Origin: Polynucleobacter sp. JS-Mosq-20-D10
Lineage (GTDB): Bacteria; Pseudomonadota; Gammaproteobacteria; Burkholderiales; Burkholderiaceae
Assembly: GCF_018687755.1 (NCBI RefSeq)
Contig: NZ_CP061305.1
Coordinates: forward strand, 1,797,099-1,861,098
Direction: 5' to 3'
DNA length: 64,000 nucleotides
Made by a program: the position numbers and the translations under genes. A model generated the notes under the pieces. It did not search any database, was not told where the DNA came from, and worked only from the letters and a program-made list of their open reading frames with translations. Shown here piece by piece: positions 49,336 to 58,780 of this stretch. How positions within the stretch are numbered: position 1 is the first letter of the stretch; every line of letters begins with the position of its first letter.

Positions 49336-50360
49336 GTTGATAGATTCTTTGCGTTCTTTACATTTTCCGCTAGTTGATAGGCGAGTCGCAAAGCCTCTAA
49401 CATGCTGCCTGGATCTGCAAGACCTTTTCCAGCAATGTCTAGCGCAGTGCCATGATCCACTGAAGTGCGAATAATCGGTAGGCCTAGGGTGACATTCACG
49501 CCACCACCAAAACTGACAAACTTGAATGGCGCCAGACCTTGATCGTGATACATCGCAATAAACGCATCCACGCTATCCAAAGCCTTAGCATCAAACATCG
49601 TATCCCCTGGATAAGGTCCACTTACTTGAATACCTAAATCTTTAGCAGCCTCAATAGCGGGAATAATGACATCAATTTCTTCGCGCCCAAGATAGCCTGA
49701 TTCACCTGCATGTGGATTGAGTCCCGCTACCCGAATGACAGGTTTAGCAATGCCAAATTTTGTCCGCAGATCCCGATCGACAATCTGAATGGTTTCCAGA
49801 ACATACTCTTGGTTGAGAGCACCAGAAACCTCCCTTAAAGGCAGATGGGTTGTGACCAAGGCTACACGAAGGTCACGGCTTTTATGCAAGTCTAAGAAGC
49901 CAGATGGTAATGCCGCGCACAACATCATGACAACATGATCTTGATGACAAAGCTTTGCTAGGTATTCCGTATGTCCGGTAAATAAATCCTCATTTGAAGT
50001 ATTGCCTTGGTTGATCACGCTCTTTTGTATTGGTGCAGTCACCATGGCATCAAAACGACCACCAAGACAGCCCTTAACCGCAGTATCCAGAATACTCAGG
50101 ACATATTTTGCGTTGGTAGGATTTAATTGACCCGCAGTGACTGGAGAAGCTAGCACAATAGATTCAAGCTTCAAGCGATTAGAAAGTTTTTTAGGGATAT
50201 CAGTGGCTGAAAATAAGCTGCAATCGCCAAGCAAAGTAATCGTGCTTGCAGGCTGCTCTTGCAAGAAGGCTAATGCAGCTGCAATAGAGACCTCTGGACC
50301 AATCCCTGCAGGCTCTCCAGAGCTAATAACGAGATTAACGGGGGCTGGCTGCTGGATCAT
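49332..50360 (-). CDS. pdxA: 4-hydroxythreonine-4-phosphate dehydrogenase
   Basis: An NAD-dependent enzyme of pyridoxal 5'-phosphate synthesis. The 342-residue product has ISSGEPAGIGPEVSIAAAL at the start, the substrate-binding TAPIQKSVINQ, and the three metal-binding His in DLFTGHTEYLA, LNPHAGESGYLG and FIAMYHDQGLAPFK. It overlaps the end of surA by 26 bp and rsmA by 4 bp, so the operon is tightly packed. The start at 50360 is the first in-frame ATG; a slightly later start would remove the overlap but would cut into the conserved N-terminus. Confidence 0.97.
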   Translation of the reverse strand: MIQQPAPVNLVISSGEPAGIGPEVSIAAALAFLQEQPASTITLLGDCSLFSATDIPKKLSNRLKLESIVLASPVTAGQLNPTNAKYVLSILDTAVKGCLGGRFDAMVTAPIQKSVINQGNTSNEDLFTGHTEYLAKLCHQDHVVMMLCAALPSGFLDLHKSRDLRVALVTTHLPLREVSGALNQEYVLETIQIVDRDLRTKFGIAKPVIRVAGLNPHAGESGYLGREEIDVIIPAIEAAKDLGIQVSGPYPGDTMFDAKALDSVDAFIAMYHDQGLAPFKFVSFGGGVNVTLGLPIIRTSVDHGTALDIAGKGLADPGSMLEALRLAYQLAENVKNAKNLST

Positions 50361-51783
50361 CTGCGTTAATGATCTTCACCGTAGCAGTGTCGCGTAATTC
50401 ACGTAACCAATCTTGATAAGCCTGCTCAAATTTACGTTCACGAATGGCTGCTCGGGCGAATTGGCGCTGCTTCTCTACAGTCAACTGCGCTTCACGGCGC
50501 TCGAGTACCTGAATTAAATGCCAACCAAATTCAGTCTTCACTGGATTACTGACTTCACCTATTTGCAAGCGATTCATTGCTTGATCAAATTCTGGGACTA
50601 AATCACCAGGACCCATCCAACCTAAATTACCTCCATTGGCAGCAGATCCATCTTCAGAATATTTTTTAGCTAAATCGCCGAAATCTGCAGTTTTTGCACG
50701 AACCTGATCACGGTAACCCGCAAGGCGTCTTTCAGCATCCTGGTCTGTCAAGCCCGCACGACTACGCAACAAAATATGGCGAGACAAAGTCTGCGTCACC
50801 ATAATATTTTGCGGGGTGGCAGGACTTTCTTGGGGGGCGGTTTGCTGCGGCTCAGGAGCGCCAGCAACTAGTGCGCGACGGTCTAAGACTTTCAAAACAT
50901 GATAGCCAGCGGGGCTCTTCACTACAGTATTAGCAACTTGTCCACTGCCTGTATTTCTGACGGCCTCATAAAACAATTGCGGTAGGCGATCTGGGGTACG
51001 GTAACCCAAATCTTGAAACTTAATTTTTGGATTATCTTTCGCAGCCATTGCACCTAACTGCAAGAAATCTACATCACCACGCGCTTCACGTAAAAGGACT
51101 TCTGCATTCTTCTTTGCCTCAGCCTGAGCACCAGCCCCAGCATTGGCATCTGCAGGAATAAAAATCTGCGCAACGTCGATCTCTTCTGGCTCACCTTTTA
51201 CAGCAGGGGTCGAGCGTACGGGCTTTCCTCCACCAACTACCGCACGATTGCGATCAGAAATAAAGTTATCTACCTCCGCATCAGAAATCTTGATCTTGCC
51301 CTCGACCTCCCGCTCTCGATAACGACTAATAATCACATCATCACGCAACATTTGGCGATAGCGGTCATAAGTACTTCCAGTAGCGGTAATCTGTACCTTT
51401 AACTCAGCAAGTGTGAATTTATTCTTGGCAGCAATATCACCAATAATCTTATCCAGCTCTTTATTGCTTAGTGTGACACCTTCTTGCTCAGCATTTTGTA
51501 ATTGAATTTTTTCAAGGATGAGGCGCTCCAACACTGTCTTGCGCAACGCGGTAGCATCAGGGAGCTTACCTCCCTGCTTTTGCAGAGCAATGATCCGATC
51601 ATCAATTTCTTTACGTGTCACATAGCCTGTATTCACAACTGCCGCAACACCATCAATGTTCCGAATTTTGCTATCAGCTGAAATCTTTGAGCTTTCTTGC
51701 GCAAACGCGAACTGAGGCAGTAAAGCAAGGCCAGCCAAAATTATGGCTGCAAGTGCCTGGTTAAATCGATTCCTACGCATCAT
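50335..51783 (-). CDS. surA: Periplasmic chaperone and peptidyl-prolyl isomerase SurA
   Basis: Escorts unfolded outer-membrane proteins across the periplasm. The 482-residue precursor has a Sec signal peptide (ALAAIILAGLALLPQFAFA). The SurA N domain covers about residues 35-170 with VTRKEIDDRIIALQKQGGKLP. Two parvulin domains follow, at about 185-300 and 335-440; the second has SRHILLRSRAGL and GGNLGWMGPGDLVPEFDQAM. The gene overlaps lptD by 4 bp (ATGA) and pdxA by 26 bp. The position after lptD, whose product is a main SurA client, is typical. Confidence 0.96.
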   Translation of the reverse strand: MMRRNRFNQALAAIILAGLALLPQFAFAQESSKISADSKIRNIDGVAAVVNTGYVTRKEIDDRIIALQKQGGKLPDATALRKTVLERLILEKIQLQNAEQEGVTLSNKELDKIIGDIAAKNKFTLAELKVQITATGSTYDRYRQMLRDDVIISRYREREVEGKIKISDAEVDNFISDRNRAVVGGGKPVRSTPAVKGEPEEIDVAQIFIPADANAGAGAQAEAKKNAEVLLREARGDVDFLQLGAMAAKDNPKIKFQDLGYRTPDRLPQLFYEAVRNTGSGQVANTVVKSPAGYHVLKVLDRRALVAGAPEPQQTAPQESPATPQNIMVTQTLSRHILLRSRAGLTDQDAERRLAGYRDQVRAKTADFGDLAKKYSEDGSAANGGNLGWMGPGDLVPEFDQAMNRLQIGEVSNPVKTEFGWHLIQVLERREAQLTVEKQRQFARAAIRERKFEQAYQDWLRELRDTATVKIINADDPAASPR

Positions 51784-54314
51784 TGATAGTTCTCATAAAT
51801 TGAAGGTGGTATAGGCTTGGAAGTAGGCATATATCCGGGAACATTTAGCTTCATGATATCAACTGGATTACTACCAGCGCTACCAAAACCCCTAAATTCT
51901 ATTTGGAATAAAACCTGTGTAGTTGTGATTTGTGAGGTGTTGAGCATCTGAGAGTAAGCGCCGCGTAAGGTCCAGCAGTCACGCGTCCACTCTAAAGCCA
52001 CCAGCGTATTGAGCGTTTTGGTCGTTAAAGCATCGTAACCCCAGCGACCCAACACAGATACTTCACGCGTAATAGGCCATTGCCCTGAAATATTATATTG
52101 ATCAGTGGTGGTTGCTGCGGGGACAAAAGCCTGGTTATTCTGAAGAGATGCTTGTGTTGGTGGAGTCCAAACATTCCGATAGCCAAAATTCAAGCTTCTT
52201 CCAGGCGTAGGTCGCCAACTACCACCTACCGTTGTTTGGACTAAGCGATTCAGCTGAGTGTTGTACTGCCCAAATACATCTGTACTAAAGTTGCCAAGCA
52301 GACGAACTGAAGCAGAGCCCAATGTGTCCGAATAGGTTGTAGGATTTGCAATGGTGCCGTTGAGACCTACTTTCTGCCCCGTAAAGGCTTGACGTTGTGC
52401 GAGAGTTACGTTGGCTCGTTCTGCGCCTGTATTGGCCTCAATCATGCGACTGGTAATGCCACCAGTCAGTTTATTGTTGTCCGCAATACGGTCATTACCA
52501 ACGAAAGTATTTTCACTAAAAATTTGACTTACGCCAAAACCGGCATCCGCCGTATCAAACAAAGGAGTTTGAGCCTGACTCTCAAATGGTGTGTAGACAT
52601 AAAAAGCTCTTGGCTCCATTGTGAGCAACATATCGCGCCCAAAGAAACCTTTTAATTCGGCTGCATCTCTTTCCAATGCCAACCCTGAATCTAAGCTGAA
52701 TGTGGGAATGGTGAAGCCTTGAGCGGCTGGAGCACCCACAGGGTTGTATGGCGTTACGTTATAGGTGTTTGACTGAAAACTTACTTTCGGAGTGATGTAG
52801 TAACCAGGCGTAATCTGGGGAAGAGCAATAGCACCCTTGATCACCGTTCGATCAGCTTGGCTATAAGCGCCCGGAGCAGTTGCCGCCAAGTTACCACCAA
52901 TGTTATAGGCAAAGCGTGTGAAATCTGTTGAAAAAGTGGTTGCAGGGCCCGTGGGTAAGGTAATGTACTTTCCATTAGTATCTGCAACTGCTGGTGTTAA
53001 ACGATTGTTATAGGCAGCCGTGACATTCGGCAAAATATTGTATGGAGACTGCACAGTCACGGTAGGGTCAGGCTGTAAAGTCTGGAATGTCATCGCTCTT
53101 GCCCCAACAGTCCAATTACTTAAGCTGCCAGTCAAGTTTTTGGAAGTACCAACTTCTTGTCGAAACTGGCTGGTAATTGCGCCGGCCATACTTTGCGAAA
53201 AGTCAGTTGGATATAAGTTATCCGAAACCCGCGCGATATTGGCATAACCAGTCCAAGCACCAGCATTGGGGATGCCACCCACACCCAACAAGTCGCCACT
53301 AAAGTTTTGCCTCTGCTGCCAGTCATAGCGCCAACGATCAGTGCCAGTCTTTTTATCGTAAGGCAAGTAATCGCCAGCAAATGTTCCAGCATAGTTCGTA
53401 TCCATGAATCTATGCAATGCGCCTAATTGTGTGCCGCGTTGACTCATATAACGTGGCAACAACAGCAGATCTCGATTTGGTGCGATGCTAACGTAATAGG
53501 GTAATGTTGTATCAAAGCCATTATTAGAGTTGTATCCAGCTACTGGCGCCAAAATTCCGGAGCGACGTTGATTAGAGGTTGGTGCAGTGAAGTAAGGCGT
53601 GTAGATAATGGGCACATCAAAGAATCGCATGACCCCATGCGTACCAACCATTTCTTTTTGCTCGTTATCAATCTCCAGCGTACTCGCTGTGAAATACCAA
53701 TCTAAATTTTCTGGAGTACAGGTTGTGTAGGTGGCTGTATCAAACACGAATACATCAGTAGTTTCGATCGTCAGTTTTTTTGCATTACCGCTCGCACGGT
53801 TATCACGCAGCTCGTAGTTAGGGGTTTCCATTTCCCCTTCACGAGCATCAACTCTAAAGCGCGCCTTCGGTCCTTTGAATGATGCATTGCCTTTTGAAAA
53901 CTCCGTATTGCCAGATAAATTAGCTACGTCAGAATCGGGATCATATTTAATTTCATCTGCTTTAATAACTGCGCCATTACGACGAATTTGTGCGCGCCCT
54001 TTTAAGCTCATTTCGCGATCAACGATTCCGTCAATCGAGTCACTGGAGGTAAAAGTTAAAGCTTGTCCATCATTAATCGGTTTACCAACTCGTAATTGAT
54101 CGTCCAGCTTCAAGACAGTAACATCGCCACGATCGGGGATTAAAACGGAATTAGCAGAGCCAGCTAAAGATTGCGCAGAAGGGGGTAAAGGTGCAGGTGC
54201 CTGAGCCTGAATTGCGAGTGCAAATTGCGACAGTACAACCCCCATCACTAAGCGCAGGGTAACAGTTTCAAAAAGAGGGGCGCAAAGGCCGGCGCGACGG
54301 CGATAATGACTCAT
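51780..54314 (-). CDS. lptD: LPS-assembly outer-membrane protein LptD
   Basis: The beta-barrel that inserts lipopolysaccharide into the outer leaflet with LptE. The 844 residues have a signal peptide (VMGVVLSQFALAIQAQ). They include an N-terminal OstA/jellyroll domain (DEIKYDPDSDVANLSGN, then GNASFKGPKARFRVDAREGE) and a 26-strand barrel starting near DWYFTASTLEIDNEQ with conserved TPYFTAPTSNQRRSGIL. Cys residues near TYTTCTPENLDWYF and RDCWTLRGAYSQ are the candidates for the disulfide. The start is divergent from amgK with about 33 bp between. It is first in the surA-pdxA-rsmA operon. Confidence 0.95.
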   Translation of the reverse strand: MSHYRRRAGLCAPLFETVTLRLVMGVVLSQFALAIQAQAPAPLPPSAQSLAGSANSVLIPDRGDVTVLKLDDQLRVGKPINDGQALTFTSSDSIDGIVDREMSLKGRAQIRRNGAVIKADEIKYDPDSDVANLSGNTEFSKGNASFKGPKARFRVDAREGEMETPNYELRDNRASGNAKKLTIETTDVFVFDTATYTTCTPENLDWYFTASTLEIDNEQKEMVGTHGVMRFFDVPIIYTPYFTAPTSNQRRSGILAPVAGYNSNNGFDTTLPYYVSIAPNRDLLLLPRYMSQRGTQLGALHRFMDTNYAGTFAGDYLPYDKKTGTDRWRYDWQQRQNFSGDLLGVGGIPNAGAWTGYANIARVSDNLYPTDFSQSMAGAITSQFRQEVGTSKNLTGSLSNWTVGARAMTFQTLQPDPTVTVQSPYNILPNVTAAYNNRLTPAVADTNGKYITLPTGPATTFSTDFTRFAYNIGGNLAATAPGAYSQADRTVIKGAIALPQITPGYYITPKVSFQSNTYNVTPYNPVGAPAAQGFTIPTFSLDSGLALERDAAELKGFFGRDMLLTMEPRAFYVYTPFESQAQTPLFDTADAGFGVSQIFSENTFVGNDRIADNNKLTGGITSRMIEANTGAERANVTLAQRQAFTGQKVGLNGTIANPTTYSDTLGSASVRLLGNFSTDVFGQYNTQLNRLVQTTVGGSWRPTPGRSLNFGYRNVWTPPTQASLQNNQAFVPAATTTDQYNISGQWPITREVSVLGRWGYDALTTKTLNTLVALEWTRDCWTLRGAYSQMLNTSQITTTQVLFQIEFRGFGSAGSNPVDIMKLNVPGYMPTSKPIPPSIYENYQ

Positions 54315-54347
54315 AGTTCCAGACCCGCCTTATTATACGAATCGACC

Positions 54348-55349
54348 ATGACTGACTCTCGCTTAGACACCCTCCGCAACTGGCTAAAAGGCCTTGAACC
54401 TAGCTGGCAATTAGATCTCCCCACTTTGACCCCTGCCTCGGCAGATGCCAGCTTTAGACGGTATTTTCGGATTGCGTCCAAAAACCCGGATTTTCCAACT
54501 TTGATCGTGATGGATGCCCCGCCCCAACATGAGCCTTTAGATAACTTTATTCAGGTTGATTTATTACTCGAAAATGCTGGTTTAAATGTTCCGAAAATCC
54601 TAGAAAAGAATGTCGCTGAGGGCTTTCTTTTACTCAACGATCTGGGCGCTAAAACTTATCTTGCAGAACTCAATTTGGAAAGTGCTGACTCTCTCTATAA
54701 AGATGCAACACACGCTTTAGTGCAAATGCAATTAGCAAGCAAACCAGATGTGTTGCCAAACTACGATGAGATATTGCTGAAACGTGAGCTAGATTTATTT
54801 CCTGAGTGGTATTTAGGAAAACATCTGCACATCGAATTAAGCAAACTTCAGAGCTTGCAGATTCAGCAAGCATTTGAACTGATTATTCAAAATAATCTTG
54901 CACAGGCAAAAGTTTATGTCCACCGCGACTACCATTCACGTAATCTGATGGTGACTGAAAAAAATAATCCTGGCGTAATTGATTTTCAAGATGCAGTCTA
55001 TGGTCCGATCACTTACGATGCATCTTCACTCTGGCGTGATGCTTATATTTTATGGCCTGAAGAACGTGTGATTGATTGGGTCATTAAATTTTGGGAAGAA
55101 GGTCGTCAAGTAGGCTTGCCAATGCCAAACGATTTTGGTCAGTTCTATCGTGACTTTGAATGGATGGGTTTACAACGGCATCTGAAGATCTTGGGTATTT
55201 TTGCAAGGCTATTTCATCGCGATGGCAAAGATGGCTATCTCAAAGATATTCCCTTGGTACTCGAATATGCGATTGCCACTGCCAATCGCTATATTGAATT
55301 AAAGCCCTTGGCACGTATTTTAGAATCGACGCGCCCTGCTCAAGATTAA
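54348..55349 (+). CDS. amgK: N-acetylmuramate/N-acetylglucosamine kinase AmgK
   Basis: An anomeric sugar kinase of the aminoglycoside-phosphotransferase fold, 333 residues, that phosphorylates MurNAc at C1 in the peptidoglycan recycling route that bypasses de novo synthesis. The catalytic loop is VYVHRDYHSRNLMV with the Asp, and DFQDAVYGPITYD carries the Mg-binding Asp. It is followed 12 bp later by murU, the partner uridylyltransferase, as in Pseudomonas, and it is divergent from lptD. The start at 54348 avoids the overlap with lptD that the upstream ATG at 54306 would give. Confidence 0.9.
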   Translation: MTDSRLDTLRNWLKGLEPSWQLDLPTLTPASADASFRRYFRIASKNPDFPTLIVMDAPPQHEPLDNFIQVDLLLENAGLNVPKILEKNVAEGFLLLNDLGAKTYLAELNLESADSLYKDATHALVQMQLASKPDVLPNYDEILLKRELDLFPEWYLGKHLHIELSKLQSLQIQQAFELIIQNNLAQAKVYVHRDYHSRNLMVTEKNNPGVIDFQDAVYGPITYDASSLWRDAYILWPEERVIDWVIKFWEEGRQVGLPMPNDFGQFYRDFEWMGLQRHLKILGIFARLFHRDGKDGYLKDIPLVLEYAIATANRYIELKPLARILESTRPAQD

Positions 55350-55361
55350 AAGTCATTCATT

Positions 55362-56078
55362 ATGAATAAGCCCAATCTCATTCCATGCTTTTTACTAGCA
55401 GCAGGTCGAGGTGAACGCATGCGTCCCTTGACAGATGAGCTACCCAAACCGCTACTCAGCATCAAAAATAAATCCTTACTTGCCTGGCATTTGGAGGCAC
55501 TGAGTGCAGCAGGTATTCAGGATGTAGTGATTAATCATGCTTGGCTTGGCAATAAGATTGAAGAGGCCTTAGGGGATGGCAATCGATTTAACCTCAATAT
55601 CACTTACTCCCCAGAAGCCAACGCCCTTGAAACGGCGGGCGGTATTCGAAGAGCACTGCCCTTACTGAACCCAAGCGATTATTTCCTGGTCATCAATGGG
55701 GATGTTTTTAGCCCAAATCTGCCAATTCAGAAGCTCTTAGACCGAGCTTCTGACTTACGAAGTATGCCAAGCAAACCTCTGGCACACCTTTTGATGGTTC
55801 CCAACCCAGTACAGCATTCTGAGGGTGACTTTTATATCAAGGACTCCCAGGTAACCAATGAACCACTGGATGGCGCTGAAAAACTCACCTTTTCTGGTAT
55901 CGGACTCTACCACCGAGACCTTTTCAAGGACTTGGAATTAGATGCGCCTAATAAGCTAGCTCCAATTTTGAGGGAGGCCATGGCTAAAAATAGAGTGTCC
56001 GGTGAAAAATATCACGGACCGTGGCACGATGTAGGTACACCCCAACGATTACAAGAACTTAATGCAGCGAATGAATAA
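55362..56078 (+). CDS. murU: N-acetylmuramate alpha-1-phosphate uridylyltransferase MurU
   Basis: A nucleotidyltransferase that makes UDP-MurNAc from MurNAc-1-phosphate, completing the AmgK-MurU recycling branch. The 238-residue product has the signature FLLAAGRGERMRPLTDELPKPLL with the phosphate-binding loop, VINGDVFSP with the metal-binding Asp, and YHGPWHDVGTPQRLQEL at the C-terminus. The closely spaced amgK supports MurU over a glucose-1-phosphate thymidylyl- or mannose-1-phosphate guanylyltransferase, which have similar signatures. The end overlaps pepP by 8 bp. Confidence 0.9.
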   Translation: MNKPNLIPCFLLAAGRGERMRPLTDELPKPLLSIKNKSLLAWHLEALSAAGIQDVVINHAWLGNKIEEALGDGNRFNLNITYSPEANALETAGGIRRALPLLNPSDYFLVINGDVFSPNLPIQKLLDRASDLRSMPSKPLAHLLMVPNPVQHSEGDFYIKDSQVTNEPLDGAEKLTFSGIGLYHRDLFKDLELDAPNKLAPILREAMAKNRVSGEKYHGPWHDVGTPQRLQELNAANE

Positions 56079-57441
56079 ATCCGTCATTTACCAACAACGT
56101 CGAGTTGAACTCGCAAAACTGATCTGCGCTAAAACTGATGGTGGCGTTGCCATCATCACTACAGCACCTGAGACTGCGCGTAATCGAGATAGTGAGTTTC
56201 CCTATCGTCACGACAGTGATTTTTTCTACCTCACTGGCTTTGAAGAGCCAGGTGCTAGCCTCGTACTCAAGATTGCTGGATCAACATCACAACCTCAATT
56301 GGAATCACATCTTTTTTGCAGACCTAAAGATGCAGAACGTGAAATTTGGGATGGCATTCGCTTAGGGCCAGACGCGGCTCCTGCAGTTTTAGGTGTGGAA
56401 TACGCTCACAGCAATCATGATTTAGATAGCAAGCTCAGTGATTTATTGGCCGATCAAGATGCTGTCTATATTCGCCTTTCAGAAAGCGCTGAAATAGATC
56501 GTCGCTTACGCCATTGGATGAAACAAGTACGAGCTCAGGCTCGTGCTGGTGTCAATCCTCCTTCAGAATTTCATGATGTAGAAAGTTTGATTCATGAGAT
56601 GCGTCTTTTTAAAGATGTCCATGAGATTGACATCATGCGTCGTGCCGCCGCGATTTCTGCGCGCGCTCACATTCGTGCCATGCAAGTCTGCAAACCCGGA
56701 ATGCGTGAATATCATCTCGAAGCAGAGCTACTTCACGAGTTCCGCCACAGCGGGGCACAAAGCGTGGCCTACAACAGTATTGTTGCGGGCGGCGCTAACT
56801 CCTGCATCCTGCATTACCGTGCTGGTGATACTGAACTACGTGGCGGAGATCTGTGCCTCATTGACGCAGGTTGCGAGCTTGATAGTTATGCTTCAGATAT
56901 CACTCGCACATTCCCAGTGAATGGGACATTCACAGGTCAACAACGCGCACTGTATGACATTACGCTTGCATCGCAGGAAGCCGCTATCGCCATGACTAAG
57001 CCTGGTAATACATTTATGCAACCACATGAGGCAGCTCTTAAAGTACTCACTCAAGGCTTACTTGATGAGAAGCTGCTAAAGCTTGCGGAATTAGGCTCTC
57101 TGGATAATGCACTTGAGACTGGAGCCTATCGTCGCTTTTATATGCACCGTACCTCACATTGGCTGGGCATGGATGTTCATGACGTTGGCTCATATCGCGA
57201 ACCACTTGACACAGCATCAAGTTCCCCAGAAAAGCCATGGCGCGTTTTGAGGCCAGGCATGGCGCTCACTATCGAGCCAGGTTTATATATTCGTCCTTCT
57301 GATGATGTAGATGAGCGCTTTTGGAATATCGGTATCCGCATTGAGGATGATGCCGTAGTGAACGATTCAGGATGTGAATTGATTTCTCGTGGCGTGCCGG
57401 TTAAAGCTGATGAAATCGAAGCACTCATGAAAAATAATTAA
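56071..57441 (+). CDS. pepP: Xaa-Pro aminopeptidase PepP
   Basis: A dinuclear manganese peptidase that removes the residue before proline. The 456-residue protein has an N-terminal creatinase-type domain and a C-terminal pita-bread domain. Metal ligands are visible in LIDAGCELDSYASDITRTF (two Asp), HWLGMDVHDVG (His), TIEPGLYI and GIRIEDDAVV (two Glu). HSDFFYLTGFEEPGA-like HDSDFFYLTGFEEPGA near residue 45 is typical of PepP. The ATG at 56071, overlapping murU by 8 bp (ATGAATAA), is favoured; 56062 is a second possibility. It lies before the ubiH-type gene, as in E. coli. Confidence 0.95.
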   Translation: MNKSVIYQQRRVELAKLICAKTDGGVAIITTAPETARNRDSEFPYRHDSDFFYLTGFEEPGASLVLKIAGSTSQPQLESHLFCRPKDAEREIWDGIRLGPDAAPAVLGVEYAHSNHDLDSKLSDLLADQDAVYIRLSESAEIDRRLRHWMKQVRAQARAGVNPPSEFHDVESLIHEMRLFKDVHEIDIMRRAAAISARAHIRAMQVCKPGMREYHLEAELLHEFRHSGAQSVAYNSIVAGGANSCILHYRAGDTELRGGDLCLIDAGCELDSYASDITRTFPVNGTFTGQQRALYDITLASQEAAIAMTKPGNTFMQPHEAALKVLTQGLLDEKLLKLAELGSLDNALETGAYRRFYMHRTSHWLGMDVHDVGSYREPLDTASSSPEKPWRVLRPGMALTIEPGLYIRPSDDVDERFWNIGIRIEDDAVVNDSGCELISRGVPVKADEIEALMKNN

Positions 57442-57472
57442 AACGCTAACAATACAAAGCAGATTACCAAGC

Positions 57473-58630
57473 ATGTCAACGGAGAATTTCGATATTGTGA
57501 TTCAGGGCGGTGGGCCAGTAGGCTTAGCCTGTGCAGCATGGTGCTTGCAAAAATTTCCTGAAGCCAATATCGCTCTACTGGATCGTAATCCTGTGGATGA
57601 TGAAGATTTAGCTACTGCTGATAGCAGGGGGGTGGCCCTATCGCACGGCAGCAAGCTGTTGTTAGACACCATCAATGCATGGCCTACTGAATGCGCTGAT
57701 ATTCATCGGGTACATGTATCGCAAGCGGGCCGCTTTGGTCGCGCTTTGATGACTCGTGAAGAACTTGGTCAAAAAGCCTTAGGCCACATCATTCGTTATC
57801 GTGATATTCATCTCACGCTGCGCAAAGCCTTAAGAGCTATTCAAGCCAATAGCCCCCATTTTGTTTGGAGACATATTGATACCAATACCGATGTTGAAAA
57901 TATTCAAGCCAAATGTGTAGTTCATGCTGAAGGTGGTTTATTTAAAACCCAAGACTGGGTGGAATCTGGCAGAGACTATGAACAATCTGCCTTAGTCGGC
58001 TTAGTCGAGGTTGAGAATGGGTCACCCTTCCAAGCGTGGGAGCGCTTCACTTCTGAAGGGCCTTTGGCTGTTCTACCCAGTCACTACGGCCCTAATATTC
58101 TGAATCTGATTTGGTGCGGAACCCCAAGCTCATCACAAGCACGGCTGGCTTTAAGTGACGCTGATTTTCTGAAAAGCTTGCAAGTCGAGTTTGGCTCACG
58201 CATTGGACAATTTCTCAAAATCCAAGATCGCCGACTTTACGATCTAGGACTCAATTACCGCAAAGAAATTACTCAAGGCAAGGAGGTTTGGATTGGTAAT
58301 GCTGCCCAGACCTTGCATCCCGTTGCGGGACAAGGTCTTAACCTTGGATTACGGGATGCTTATCTCTTGGCGGAAAAACTCAGCATCCTCTTCTCCAAGC
58401 CTGAGGATCAAAAAACCCCTCTAGCCATCGAAACTACCTTGCAGGAGTATGCTCAAAGTCGTAAGCTCGATCGGTCTGCCACCATAGGTCTAACTGACTT
58501 CATGGCCAGAATCTTTACCTCCAACCTACTGCCTATTGTGGTTGGCCGTGGATTGGCCTTAACAGCTCTCCAATGGCTCCCTCCCCTCAAAACAGCTCTA
58601 GCTCGGCAGATGATGTTTGGCAGGCGCTAA
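57473..58630 (+). CDS. UbiH/UbiF/VisC-type FAD-dependent hydroxylase
   Basis: A flavin monooxygenase of the ubiquinone-hydroxylase family, 385 residues. FAD binding is shown by VIQGGGPVGLACAAWCL near the N-terminus, the middle ATADSRGVALSHGSKLLLD, and the C-terminal GNAAQTLHPVAGQGLNLGLRDAYLLAE that contacts the flavin. This protein and PepP are neighbours in many proteobacteria, where the enzyme is UbiH. The family has several members (UbiF, UbiI, UbiL, UbiM) that hydroxylate different ring positions, and the one here cannot be decided without phylogeny. Confidence 0.9.
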   Translation: MSTENFDIVIQGGGPVGLACAAWCLQKFPEANIALLDRNPVDDEDLATADSRGVALSHGSKLLLDTINAWPTECADIHRVHVSQAGRFGRALMTREELGQKALGHIIRYRDIHLTLRKALRAIQANSPHFVWRHIDTNTDVENIQAKCVVHAEGGLFKTQDWVESGRDYEQSALVGLVEVENGSPFQAWERFTSEGPLAVLPSHYGPNILNLIWCGTPSSSQARLALSDADFLKSLQVEFGSRIGQFLKIQDRRLYDLGLNYRKEITQGKEVWIGNAAQTLHPVAGQGLNLGLRDAYLLAEKLSILFSKPEDQKTPLAIETTLQEYAQSRKLDRSATIGLTDFMARIFTSNLLPIVVGRGLALTALQWLPPLKTALARQMMFGRR

Positions 58631-58780
58631 GAGGCTGGAATAGCCTCCACGATACAAATACTCCCTGTGTGACTTTTGTCATAGAGTGTGCCTATTTTTT
58701 AGGCAAATGCAGACTGATTTGTGCTAAAGTGTCACCCTTTCCCCAGCACTAAAAAACCTCCGGAACCCAGCCCAAAACAC

